Part shown: piece by piece, positions 23,731-35,314 of the stretch
Position numbering within the stretch: the first letter of the stretch is position 1
Layout of the letters: every line of letters begins with the position of its first letter
Origin: Dimorphilus gyrociliatus
Taxonomy: Eukaryota; Annelida; Polychaeta; Dinophilidae
Assembly (NCBI GenBank): GCA_904063045.1
Contig: CAJFCJ010000019.1
Coordinates: 1,503,700 to 1,567,699 of the forward strand
Direction: 5' to 3'
Length of the DNA stretch: 64,000 nucleotides
Made by a program: the position numbers and the translations under genes
The notes under the pieces: model-generated
Database searches by the model: none
What the model saw: only the letters and a program-made list of their open reading frames with translations
What the model was told of the DNA's origin: nothing

Positions 23731-24745
23731 AATCGTCTTTCGATCAACTTTAAAATCACAAGATTTTTGACGATAGATATTTTCGACCACGACGACCGCT
23801 GCCGAAACCGGAAAAGGAAGATACACGTGACGAGACAGCAGCCATCGGTTTCTTTCTAGATGACACCACTATCGTGTGGCGGTAAATTCAAATTTATTTT
23901 ATTCCTGGAATCAGCTGTTTTCAACTACCTAATATTATATTAAATTTTATGTTTTTCACTATATTCCCAGTGCAGATGGCTAAATAAATATTAATTGACA
24001 GATATATCTAAATGAGAGCTGTTATCATTCTTCGTTCGATTAAAAATTAGCCTTTTAAGAAAATCATTCTGCCAAGATGGAAAATTTATTATATGAAAAA
24101 ATTATTTTATCACATTAAAAATAGTTGAAGAAACAAACATAAAACACTTCAAAATTAAGTGAAAGATGACCAATATTTGTCAGCAATGAAGACCACCCTA
24201 GTAAACAGTCTTATTTATTTAACCATTTTTTGTTTGGTATCTATATAAACAATATAAATTTCGTGCATTACTTATCCTCTTAGCCACGTCTAGACGATGA
24301 TTTTTTAAGTAGTAAATTGAAAAGTTAAGTAAAGGAACTATAAATTTGCTAGTGTGCAATTAACGCAATTCGCTGCATAGTTCTTACCATATTTTACCAT
24401 TTATGCAACGTGCTGTGAATCTCTTACCTACAAATCTAGACCCTCTCAACCGATTGTACAAAATTATCAGTCACCTTGTTACTACAATTATAAGGACACC
24501 CATATCGGTTTACACACTCTTTTATCAGGTTTATGAAGGTCGAAATTATCAGAGGACTTACCTTATACCTTTGATAATTTTTTTTAAAGAAACCACTTTT
24601 TATTTACTTTGAAATTATATTTACAAAGTAGCGTTTGATATTAATACTATGGCAAATAATTTATACATATCTACGCAAAACACTTTAAGCGGTAACAATG
24701 GTGTCACAGTTACGAAAATATTTATTAATCTATTGACGATGTTTC
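23731..24745. other. gap between RACK1 and COX11, no gene seen
   Basis: About 1 kb of AT-rich sequence upstream of RACK1 and downstream of COX11 (both minus strand). A minus-strand AATAAA at 24721-24726, 20 bases past the COX11 stop, is its likely poly(A) signal. The rest would be the RACK1 promoter. No RNA gene or repeat was recognised. Confidence 0.6.
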
Positions 24746-25743
24746 TCAATTTGGAACATTTGTAGCATAACCAGGAAGTGGCAAATTTAGGCCTTCTTTT
24801 GCCTCAAAAAATGTGTAAGACAGTATTATAGAGTCAACATTTTCAAGTTTTGGATCTTCTACTATGTCAGGATCAATGTAAAAGAAAACAGGCATGTCAA
24901 CTTGTTCGTGAGGATTTAAGCGTTGCTCTTCGAAGCAAAAACACTACGAAAAATAAAACATTTAGTAATGTTTTAAGCTCTCTTTTACAGTTTATCATAC
25001 CTGTATTTTGTTGAAATATTGTCCAGCCTCAAATGGAACAACGTTATAGGTTGATATACCAATAATAGGCTTATCAGTTGGATTTTTTGCAGTATAGAAT
25101 GCTAATGCAGTCTCTCCAGGAACAACTTTAACAGATCCTTGTTGCGGATGAAAACTCCATTGCATGCTTGATGCTGTATCTGCATTAAACCTAATAGTGA
25201 AATCCCTCGTTCTATTAACAGCAACATTTTCTAAATTAGTGTCATTGTGACCGACAGCTGGTGTACCACCCAATCCAGTAGCCTATATCATAAAATATTC
25301 ATATGAATAGATGAAATTAGAAAGAGAATATTAAAAAGTATTACCTGACAAAACATACGATATAAGGGTACACCGGCGTAGGACATGCCGACCATGAATA
25401 TGCCAATAGCGGTCACGTAAAGAACTGCTGTTGTATTACCAGTCTTTGATCTTGTTTCTTGGTAGAAACGAATTGAAGGAGATGAAGAGATTGCATTTTT
25501 TTGAAATATTAACTTTTTAGGATTTCGGATTAGCGATGAAAAGTTGCGATTATGTAGAAGGCATTGAGAACGTGCTTGATTCTGTTATAAAGTTCATTAA
25601 ACACTTTTATTTTCCTTTGAAAAAAATCCTGAAATATATAATGATATAATGTAAACTTTTTAATAAATACTTACTAGGATACTTTGTCCAAAGCTTTGAA
25701 ATACTCTTTTCTGATTTATGAGCGATAATCTGACCAAAAACAT
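24746..25743 (-). CDS. COX11: cytochrome c oxidase assembly factor COX11
   Basis: Copper chaperone of the mitochondrial inner membrane that delivers Cu(B) to COX1. Four exons. Residues 1-60 form a basic, Ser/Arg-rich targeting peptide (MFLVRLSLINQKRVFQ...). One membrane helix follows (TAVLYVTAIGIFMVGMSYAGVPLYRMFCQ), then ATGLGGTPAVGH, NADTASSMQWSFHP, and the copper-binding CFCFEEQ motif directly after the last intron. The C-terminus includes PVFFYIDPDI and ends GYATNVPN with TGA at 24746-24748. All functional features of the family are intact. Confidence 0.95.
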
Positions 25744-26002
25744 TTTACTAATGACACTACAAAATAGCAATAGCTGCAGCGCTCAGATCGCTATGAACAA
25801 AACAGCTCAAATATAGTTTAGTTCACTTCCGCAATGAAATATTGGTTTGGAAGTTACTTTAGAGATACTATTTATCTTGAAAATTAAAGGTTCTCTTTTA
25901 TAAATAAATTAAGAACAGAAATGATTGTTTATATTTTCATAAGTTTATTCAAAAATATACTTTTTGAAACTTTGATTGAATAGAATGAAATAATTTTGAT
26001 GT

Positions 26003-27767
26003 CTAGGTATCGTACACTAAACCTGCAATTTGATATCGAATCATAAAAGCGACAATACTACATAATGCTTGAAGCATTAAATAAACACAACACAATGTTT
26101 TCTCATGTAACGGCCCGAACAGCCTCAGTAGCAAGTTCAGAATCGTCATATTAGTGCACTTGTAATGAATATGGTTCTCTTTTTCAACAGTTTGCGTTAG
26201 GTTGATTCTGAAAAAATAGAACAATCACAATTTTTTAATTATATATCTCGTATAGCTCACAATCTAAAGAAAGATGCAATACGGAGAATATATTTTCCTG
26301 GAAATTTGATATCTTTTTCGCTAAATTCGGCTAAGCTAGATTCCAATTTGTCAGTTTTTACATTATATCTATTAAAAAAATAAAATAAATTCAAATCATC
26401 TATAGGTAAGAATTTGAAAAGGTTAACAAACTTTGGCATCCTATGCCTTGGACAGGGAACAAAGTGAAATAGTTGGGGAGCAGAGAAAAGAAAGTTGAAT
26501 ACTTGAGGAATAAAGAATAGGAGCATAGTTTTGCTGTAAAATATAACAAATTACACTCTGTTTTTATAACAATACATTTAATCTATTTTTCAAGCAAACA
26601 AACCTAAAATGACCAAGAATAGCAACAACGGCAAATGTCATACCAGAAAAGTAACAAAACGTATCACCAACAAAGGCGTTTGCTGGATACCTAAAGAAAT
26701 TAATAAATTATGTAAAATTAAAGGAGGGATATAAAAATCTTATTAAATTTACCAATTGTGATACAATAAACCCAAACATACTCCAATATAAGGCATAAGG
26801 AAGTACAAAGAAAAAATATGTGCTTCGCGATGAGTTCCATGAATTTCTAAAACATTAAAAATGACTACTGATATTGCAATTATGAGACTTTGTCCAGCTT
26901 CAACACCATTAATACCAGCTAGAATGTTTATTGCATTGGTACAAAAAACTGCTAGCATTCCCATATATAGATAGTAAAGTGGTCCAATATTTATGGAAAA
27001 TCCAACAAATGCCCGAAATGGTTTAGGAACAATTATCTCTGTGAGATCAAATGTAACGAAATAGACCATAAGAAGTGGTAACGAAGCTATGGTAGGTAAA
27101 AGGAGTTTGTGACGCCATCTAAGTGATTTATTAGGTTTTAATGTGAAAAAAGAATAGTAAAAAAAATTTGAAACTACCGCAGATCCATGACATCATCAGC
27201 AAAACCCAAGAAAATCATACAGCAAATTGACAGTAATGCAGCTAGGAATTGAACATACTGCAAATAAGATATTTTTTAAGTTATATTCAAAGCTTCAATG
27301 GATTGTAAAACATACCTCGGAAAATGGAAATTGAGTTCCTATCGATCGATTATAGAAATATTCATAGAAAGGAACGGGAATGAACAGAAAGAGAACGATT
27401 AGAAAAAATGCTCCTGCTAATACTCCTTGAGCTTCTGGCCTAAACATATAAAAAGTTTTTAAGGACTTTCTTACTACCGATAATTGTGAAAAGATTTATA
27501 ATAATAATAATTACTATTATTACTATTATTATTGTTAAATCATAAATCATACGGCTGCGAACTTAAATTAAGCTGGTAGAATTTCTCAAATGCATTACTA
27601 ACAACTTACAGTTTTTTTAATTGAGCTTTATTTAAATCTTTCCCAAACAAATTAGCGCCAATAAACATTTTGGAGAATCTTGGTATAATTTTAATTAAAA
27701 TTAATGATGAAACCAATGAAAAGGCTGCATTTATGATTAATGTCAAGATCAACTTAGTATCTTCCAT
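26003..27767 (-). CDS. DPAGT1: GlcNAc-1-P transferase (ALG7/DPAGT1)
   Basis: ER enzyme for the first step of N-glycan assembly: UDP-GlcNAc plus dolichyl phosphate gives GlcNAc-PP-dolichol; it is the tunicamycin target. Seven or so exons, starting [17 protein letters not shown] at 27767. Clear family blocks are [81 protein letters not shown] and [15 protein letters not shown], ending [12 protein letters not shown]. Ten membrane helices are consistent with the family. A roughly 19-residue stretch rich in Phe and Leu near 26400 is not present in the human protein and may be a lineage insertion. Divergent from VPS8. Confidence 0.95.
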
Positions 27768-28112
27768 ATTTGTTGTTCTAGTAATAAGTGTTTTATTTTA
27801 TAAAGTGTCTCTATTGCATCTTTCACAATTCCAGTTTTTGAGAGTCGTCTGCTTAGAGTTCCACATGGCAAATCTCGTAGAATCTCGTTAAGTATTTTTA
27901 AATATTAGGAGATTAAATTGCAGCAATACTTTATCATTTTATATCCAATAATCTTAGATAATAAAATAATGTAATATTAGAATTGTTATACAACTATTTT
28001 TTCCTATGCAATTGCTAGATCAATGTCATTTTCATTTTTTTTTACAAACTTTGTATATATTATTTCAAACTGCAACACAAAATAGCAGACTACAGCTGCT
28101 TGGGGACAGAGG
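27768..28112. other. DPAGT1/VPS8 divergent promoter gap
   Basis: 345 AT-rich bases between two divergent start codons. No gene seen. It must contain both promoters. Confidence 0.7.
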
Positions 28113-31100
28113 ATGGCGGAAGAGAAAGCAGATTTAAGCAACCTTAATTTTGATTTAGATGAGGTTTGTTAAATAAAGATGCAATTATCTTCACTACTTC
28201 CTTTGGAAACTTATGCTAATACTATTCTTCATAGGAGTTTATCGTTTTTTGTTCTTTTTTCTATTATCGTTCACTAATTTTTCCCCTCCCACCAGATAGA
28301 TGATGAAGAATTTAATTTGCCTCAAGTCGAAGCACCGACACTAGAGAGTATTTTAAATGAAGTACGTAAATATTTTATTGCTTAATATAATCAGTTATTT
28401 TAAATTTTGCTATTAATTGTTGAAAGATTATTTTACTAATCAAATGGAATAAGGTAAATTTTTTATAGGAGTTATATTCAATATTTAGGAATATTTTTTG
28501 TACTATAACCTCTGAAACAAAGCACAAAATTACCTTTATAGTCAGATAATGAAGATCTTGATCCGCATTCCCTGGAATACGATGACTCTCAATCTGTATC
28601 GAGTATTGAATCGCAAGATACTCCAAAGAAAAAGAGAAAACCTATTTCAGCTGTACGTTCAGCCAGCGCTATTCTACGTCATATTGTCTTAAAGAGTGTA
28701 TCTGCCCAATTATCATCAGCCGTTGATAGAGTTTCTGCTGGCTCCCCAACAGTACTGGCTGTGGGAAAATTATTAGCTGTTGGGACTAGTCATGGGTTGG
28801 TTCTTGTTTTCGATCCAAATCAAAGTTTAAAGTGGTGCTTGGGTAGTTCTGTTGTTGGTGAGCTAAATAGTTTTTCATTCAAATTCAGATTGTCTAATGT
28901 AAATCTTACCATTAGGTGTTCAATATGGAGCCGTTACAGCTCTAACTTTCGACAAAACCTCTACTCGTCTGCTGTGCGGATTTGCAAAGTCTGTTATAAC
29001 GATGTGGGATACAACAAATGGCAAATTACTTCGAACAATTACTGATGCTCATCCTCCAGGAACAGCTATTTTAAATCTTCAGTTTACTGATTCACACACG
29101 CTAGCAGTGTCATCAGACAGCGGAGGCTCGGTTTTTGAATTGGAATTCAAGAAATTGATAGCTGTAAGAAGTTGTGAATCACGATGTTTATTCTCCGGAT
29201 CTCGTGGAGAAGTGTGTTGCGTAAAGGCTCTTCATACTGAAGCAGAGCCTAATCATCCTCTTATGAATTTAGGAGTAATTGCCATGGGTACCTTATCGAA
29301 ACTATTATTAGTAGCCTTACGACCGCAACTAAAAGTTGTATATGCCGAGCCTCTCACTGGTACACCGAATACCCTTCCACTTTTAGCTTGGCAATTTGTA
29401 GTTATTCAACTCAATGACGGATCAAAAGTATTTGACCCTGTCTTGGCTTTTGCTAGGCAACAAAGTATTCATTTTGTTCAGGTTTGGAAAGACTCTTTAT
29501 TACTTTTGTTGTACTAATAACATATAATTTCAGCTAATTTGTCGAAAAGGAGCGGAACTTAGCTTCAACAAATTAAAAACAATTACGGTCAATTATACAC
29601 TTTTAAATATCGCTTGGCTCAACACAAGAGCTCTTATTCTTCTGGATCAAAGCGAAAAGTTTCATATCCTCGATATTCGCAACGAATTTGAATTGGATGT
29701 TGTTGATGTTGCAAATATACGCTTTGTGTATAGTTCTAGCTTCTACAAATCTCTTGCCACAGGAGGAAACGTTTCAAAAGCTATGGCTTATGCCGCTGAC
29801 GTTGCTTGCTATAGCTCAATTGCTACTTATAGTAAGCAATTATTACTCTTGGGTGTTGAAGGAGTTCATGTCTATTCTTTAAGAACTTGGAAGGAGAGAA
29901 TTGATGCTGTAGTGAAAACAAGTTACTTAGACGAAGCTTTAAAATTAGCTGTCTCCTTTTACACCGCAAAGCACGGTGAAACAGCAGCTGTATTAGGTTT
30001 ACTATTTCAATAATTTCTTTTTGTAGATTTATAAATAATTTTAAAATCTTCAGGCCTTCCAATTCAAATTCAACGAAGAAAAGTTTTGGTTCGAAAAAGG
30101 GTTGTTGAGCTAGCTAATCAGTATACAAATTGGGCTCTAAGTACAAACGGAGATGAAGACTTTTGGGATTATGTTGCAAGAATTCTAATAGAAAGTTTAA
30201 TCAATGTTGATGAGAGGAGGGAGCTTGTTCGAACAATTTATACAAAATTTGAAAGTAATCAACTTTCAAAGAGAGCATTTTTAGAGAATGTTGAACCATT
30301 TGTTATAAGTGGAAAAGCTCCAGACTTAGGACCGTCGATCATGAGGGATTTAGTGGAATATTATGAATGTAAGTTGGAAATACATAAATTTTTTTCCATG
30401 CTAAGTGTTTGAAATATTATTAGCTACTGATCAATTACACCGTTTGGAAGCCTGTTTAAATCAAGTTGATATGTCAACTATAGATACAAATAAAGTCGTT
30501 CAATTATGCTGGAATTTCGGATTATATGATGCTTTTATATCAGTCTATAATAGGGGATTGAACGATTATTCAACTCCTATTGAAAAGTTAGCTAATTTAT
30601 TAGAAACTAGTGATGAATCTGAAGAAATGAGGAAGCTGGGCAATAAGTTATTAGTTTATATAAGTTGTTCATTATCTGGAGCAGCTTATCCTGTTGGAGA
30701 TATAAAAGAAGAAAAGAAGTCTAATGTAAAATTAGAAGTTTTTGATTGTGTTACTAGATTGCATTCCTCACGAAAGCGAGAAGATGAAGCTTCTTATCCC
30801 TATATGAGAATACTTTTGAGATTTGATACTGTTGAATTTTTGAATGTCTTGGCTTTAGCAAGCCGCTCTGAACCTGAATTTAATGGCGAAAACACAGAAG
30901 GAGCCACCAGACTTCAAAGGCTATTAGATATCTTGTTGAGAGTTATGGTCGAAAGTGAAAGGCGATTTGAATCTTCACAAATGGCGGCTCTCTTTACTTT
31001 TGTTACAAGATTATTAGCTAGAAACAATAATGTAATAGTCAGTAGAGGACTGTTAGAAAAGTTACTACTGAGCGTTCCCGCTGAATCTAGGGCAACTCCA

Positions 31101-32572
31101 GGAGGGCAAGTAAGACATGATGAGCGAGAACAAGCCTTACAAGAACTACTTGACAATGGGGGTCAGGAATATTTCGATGAAGATCGCCTCTTGGAATTAT
31201 GTGAACATGCTAAATTGTAAGCAAAATATATAAATATATCACATTGATGACGTCAGTTTAATTTATCTTTTCTTCTTAGCTACAAAGTTTGTCGTTTAAT
31301 TTATGAAAAACGTAGACGATTTGGTGATGTTTGGAGAAGCTTGTGGAATGATTCAAATTCAACAGAATCAGCTCTAAATTACTTATATTCAGTTCTGATG
31401 AATCATGTACCGAATTTGAAAGAATCAGAGAGAGAAGACATCAAAGCAACTTCTTCAAAACACATCGCAGAGCTTGTTCGACACGATGCCGATCGAGCTG
31501 CTAGATTTACGCTACTAGGTTTGTTTAAAGATGTCAAAACGGCTTCGAATACTTTAGCTGATCCAGAAGATAAATATAGATTGTTGAAAGCAATCATTGA
31601 AATATCACCAAATCAAGACAATGATATTCATAACGAACTAATCGAGTTAATGGCTGAGTTTCAACCAAAGTTAATCGAGTCTCATTTACGGTCGGTTTAT
31701 AATCAATTTGATGCAAGCAAAGCTTTAGAAGTATGCAAACGTAAGAACATTGTCCCTGCTGTTGCTATTTTGTATGAAAAGGATGGTATGCTTATGGAAG
31801 CTTTCGAAACGCTCTTTGGTGATGTTCAAAAAAAGCTAGAAGGCTTTATCTCGGCTGGAAAAGATACTGTTGAACTTCAGAAATCTGTTGAAGCAGTTTC
31901 TGATTTGTGCCGGTAATAAATTTAAATTTGTTAAATAATATCGTAATATCATAGATTTCTTTTTTAAGACGACATTCCAAGGCTTTGGATGGTGATAACG
32001 GAAAGAAATTATGGTTTAGGCTGTTAGACGTTCTACTTGCCGCTGACGAATTTGTGAAAGATCGAATTGACTGCCTAGCGGAAGTTTGTCAGAATTTATT
32101 AAGAAGTATGGTTGGGCATGTTCCACTATCAGATATTGTTCAAAGACTAATGAAAACAAGAACAGGAACTTTTTCTCAAGTTCGTCCTTTATTAACGGCT
32201 CTATTAGCAAATTACAATTATGAGACGACATTGCTTGATATATGCCGAAAATTAGTTGAAAATGACGCTGCAAGACATTTGAAAGAGTATCACGATCTTC
32301 GGGGAAAAGCTATTACTCCATCAATAATTTGTTGCCTTTGTAATGGCATTATTGAAGATGATAACATTTGCTTTAAATGTACTCACACATATCATCTAAA
32401 TTGTCTCCAAAAGGAAATCTATTGCCGACTTTGTGCGCGAAGGAAACCTAAAAATTGTCATATGACCGTTCTAAGAAGACAACCATTAAAAATTGAATCG
32501 CCGTGGGCTTCTTCAGATATCTTACCATCGGAGCTGCGGCTAAAGCCCCCTCCACCATACTCAGCGAAGTAG
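28113..32572 (+). CDS. VPS8: VPS8, CORVET tethering subunit
   Basis: CORVET subunit that binds Rab5 and tethers early endosomes. The start at 28113 (MAEEKADLSNLNFDLDE) precedes acidic exons. A beta-propeller follows: ASAILRHIVLKSVSAQL, AVGTSHGLVLVFDP, LLCGFAKSVITMWDT, LLRTITDAHPPGTAIL and SDSGGSVFELEFK, which match vertebrate VPS8 almost block for block. The middle holds the VPS8 domain and alpha-solenoid (VQLCWNFGLYDAFISVYNRG, KLLVYISCSLSGAAYPVGDI). The C-terminus has a RING-like zinc region: CCLCNG, CFKCTHTYHLNCL, CRLC, then a proline-rich end. About 1300 residues, close to family length. Introns are short and splice in frame. Confidence 0.95.
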
Positions 32573-32945
32573 TGCTAAAAATATACTATTTCATTCAATA
32601 ATTCTAAAGTATTTGTTACAATTTACTTCATCAATACATTAATATCCACAGAATCGTCAATTAAATATTAAGCATAGCTTTTTGATGAATTTCCACTAAC
32701 TTATTGGAAATCTAGCAAATTGTCCTGTAAATCTAAGTTTTATTTATCAATTTCCAAAAAATATGCTTTCAGGTTTGACCTTTCATAGTTTTAACTGTTC
32801 TCTTTGTCGTTTATATTGATACGCTTTATTATTATATAAGTTATTAAAAGTGTTCAAGACAAAGGCTAATAAGCTATCGAAACAACTGTTTATCAGTCGT
32901 CTTGTGACTGATGCATAAAAGTCAGTATTTTTAGCTCTTTACTTT
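32573..32945. other. VPS8/PHAX convergent 3' gap
   Basis: 373 AT-rich bases between the two stops, containing 3' UTRs and poly(A) signals. Nothing else seen. Confidence 0.7.
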
Positions 32946-34088
32946 CTAACTACCTAAATCAACATCAACAACATCACTCGATAAATTTTCACTCTTTGCT
33001 TCCTCATTATTTTCAGTTTCCATTTGATTATTTTTTCGCTTACGATTCTTTTTTCTATTTTCACATCTAGCGCTTTCTTCTCCAAATATTTGGATTCTTG
33101 TTTCTTTGTCAGTATATTCATCTGTTCTAGTTAAATGCAAGAAAACTCCACCGGGGGTTCTTCTTCTGTTTCCAGACTGTAAACATAAAGTTTTTTAATC
33201 ATTATAACTTTGACAATTATTAACTCTATTGTTATTACCACAATCATCATTCCACCATTTTTCTCTATTTCTTCGGTTTTGTAAAAAATCTCTAAGGCTT
33301 TTTTCTTACCTAAAATCTGCACCACTTTCCCTATTAAAATTAGATCATTTAGTAAGGAATTTTAGATTAAGAAGAAAGTATATATCTATATTTACATATG
33401 AGAGCAACTTTGGGTTCCTTTAGATCTCTAGCAAGTGAACGAACAATTGTTTTTTTGCTATGGGTTTCCTTTAATTTACGATATCCATCATTGGGCTTCT
33501 TGTGTTTTTTGGCCTTTTTACCAGATTTTCCTTTATCATTGTTCTTATGCTCTTTTTTTTCTTCTTCGTCCTCTTTACTGCTTGTACCTTTCGAATCGCT
33601 GTCCTCATTGCTACTATCTGCCTCATGGTCGTATAGAAATGAGAGAGGATCTTCAGGTGGCGAGGTTACATTTGTTAGAGGTCTACTATCTTTAAAGGCA
33701 CTTGAATAATCATAGCTTTCAACATTTCTTTCAATCTTGTGCTCCGATTTTCCAACGCCTATAATAAAAAAAGGGTTAATATTGAATAGTTTGCGACTGA
33801 TAAAAAAAGGAAAACTCTTGTAATAAATTACCAATGCTATTAAGTGTTGAAGTCAAGGTATCCTCTTGTATTACGGAAGACCATATGTTGTTTGTTTTTT
33901 TCTTTTTTGTTTTAGGCTCATTATCTGCATTAATCGAGGTGTTAACTTCAGAGTTTCGAATCTTCGATGTCTGAAACGTCAAATACAAATTATCGCTCAT
34001 CCATAAATTTATTTTTCATATAATCTACTTTATTTATCAAAGCAGGAATATCATCGTCACTAATTTCACCATCTTCAAAATCTGACAT
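32946..34088 (-). CDS. PHAX: PHAX, snRNA export adaptor
   Basis: Phosphorylated adaptor that links the cap-binding complex to CRM1 for U snRNA export. Start at 34088 (MSDFEDGEISDDDIPALINK), then a short intron. Family blocks: TNNIWSSVIQEDTLTSTLNSIG followed by ESYDY, a Ser/Asp/Glu/Lys-rich middle, and the RNA-binding domain with GKKKALEIFYKTEEIEKNGG, MMI, then SGNRRRTPGGVFLHLTRTDEYTDKE, the most conserved part of PHAX. The C-terminus is basic (CENRKKNRKRKNN) then acidic. Five or six exons. Residues near the second and fourth introns are approximate. Divergent from TMEM167B. Confidence 0.88.
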
Positions 34089-34690
34089 AATCAATGTATG
34101 TTAAAGGTTTATTTAAAAAAGAGAGTTTTTTTTGCAGACAACTTTCAACTATGCTGAGAAACCGAAAAATATGTTCCAGTCTTTAAGGACACTACAAATG
34201 TGTTATTCAACCAAAAAAATGGTATTCAGACATGTATTTTTATTTGTTTTACTTATAAATGAGCAAAGGAACTTTACGTCGCCCAAAATTACTTATAAGG
34301 AGCTTTAAAATATTTATCGTTAATTTATAAAACAATTTTAAATTTAGAAAATTTAGGAAACAATAAAAGTAGTGTTTTGAAAAATAGAAAAGTCCTAAAG
34401 TTTGTCTAAAATTCTTGAAGTACATTTAATTTGAAAAAAAAAACTTAAATAATTTTTTAGTAAAAGGATAAACGAAATTTTTATTAAATAATACAAGAGA
34501 ATAAGAGCGATAACATGCTATTAAATATTTCGTCAATTTTTCCAAGTGACCGGAAATGGAGTTTCTTTAGAAAACTTCCGGTTAAGTTGTTGGCGATTTC
34601 AGGATAGAATTCTCCTAAAATTTCTCTTATTCTGAAAATTATTATTTACCATTTTATTTCCAAATTATCTGATTAATTATTAATATTACA
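34089..34690. other. PHAX/TMEM167B divergent promoter gap
   Basis: 602 AT-rich bases between divergent start codons, with runs of A and T and no recognisable gene or repeat. Confidence 0.6.
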
Positions 34691-35122
34691 ATGGTGAATG
34701 GTAAGCTATTTGTTATGTCTTTTTTAATAGATAGATTAGTTTATTGACATTTCGCCACATTTCAATTCATTGAAATTTAAATGTCTCACATTCTATAATC
34801 ACAAATTCGCAGTATCTTATTTAATTTTTCTCGTCTCTTTTTAGTATATTCTTTCGACGGCTTGATGGTTTTCGGTTTATTTTTAATCTGCACTTGTGCG
34901 TACATGAGACGTGTTCCGAAACTAAAGCAATGGCTTCTTTCTGAAAAAAAAGGATTTTCTGGACTATTTTACAAAGGTGAGCTTGGGAATATGTTTTTTT
35001 TTTATCAATTAATATATAGTACAAATATATTTGAAACAGCTGCTGTGATAGGAACAAGGTTACATATACCAGTGTCAATAAGCTGTATAGCGGCAGCAAT
35101 TTGGGTTCTAATACTGCGTTAA
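34691..35122 (+). CDS. TMEM167B: kish-B secretory pathway membrane protein
   Basis: Small two-helix membrane protein of the Golgi and early secretory pathway. Three exons of 10, 132 and 83 bases give 74 residues, the family's exact length. The first exon holds only ATG GTG AAT G. Joined sequence [40 protein letters not shown] and [15 protein letters not shown] matches vertebrate TMEM167B (kish-B) rather than TMEM167A. Convergent with IARS1 (192 bases between stops). Confidence 0.95.
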
Positions 35123-35314
35123 AGTTTCTAGTGTAGACTAATTTATAAATATTGTCAACATCTAATATACATTCTAAAATTTTAAATCGTTTAAATTTAT
35201 AATACAGTTCGTTTAATCATAGCCTTTTATTTTGAATTGGAAACAGAAAAATTTTACATTCGTTTAATTTTTTTCTTGCAAAATCTTGGATAGGTGCTTT
35301 TAAAACTGAACTAC

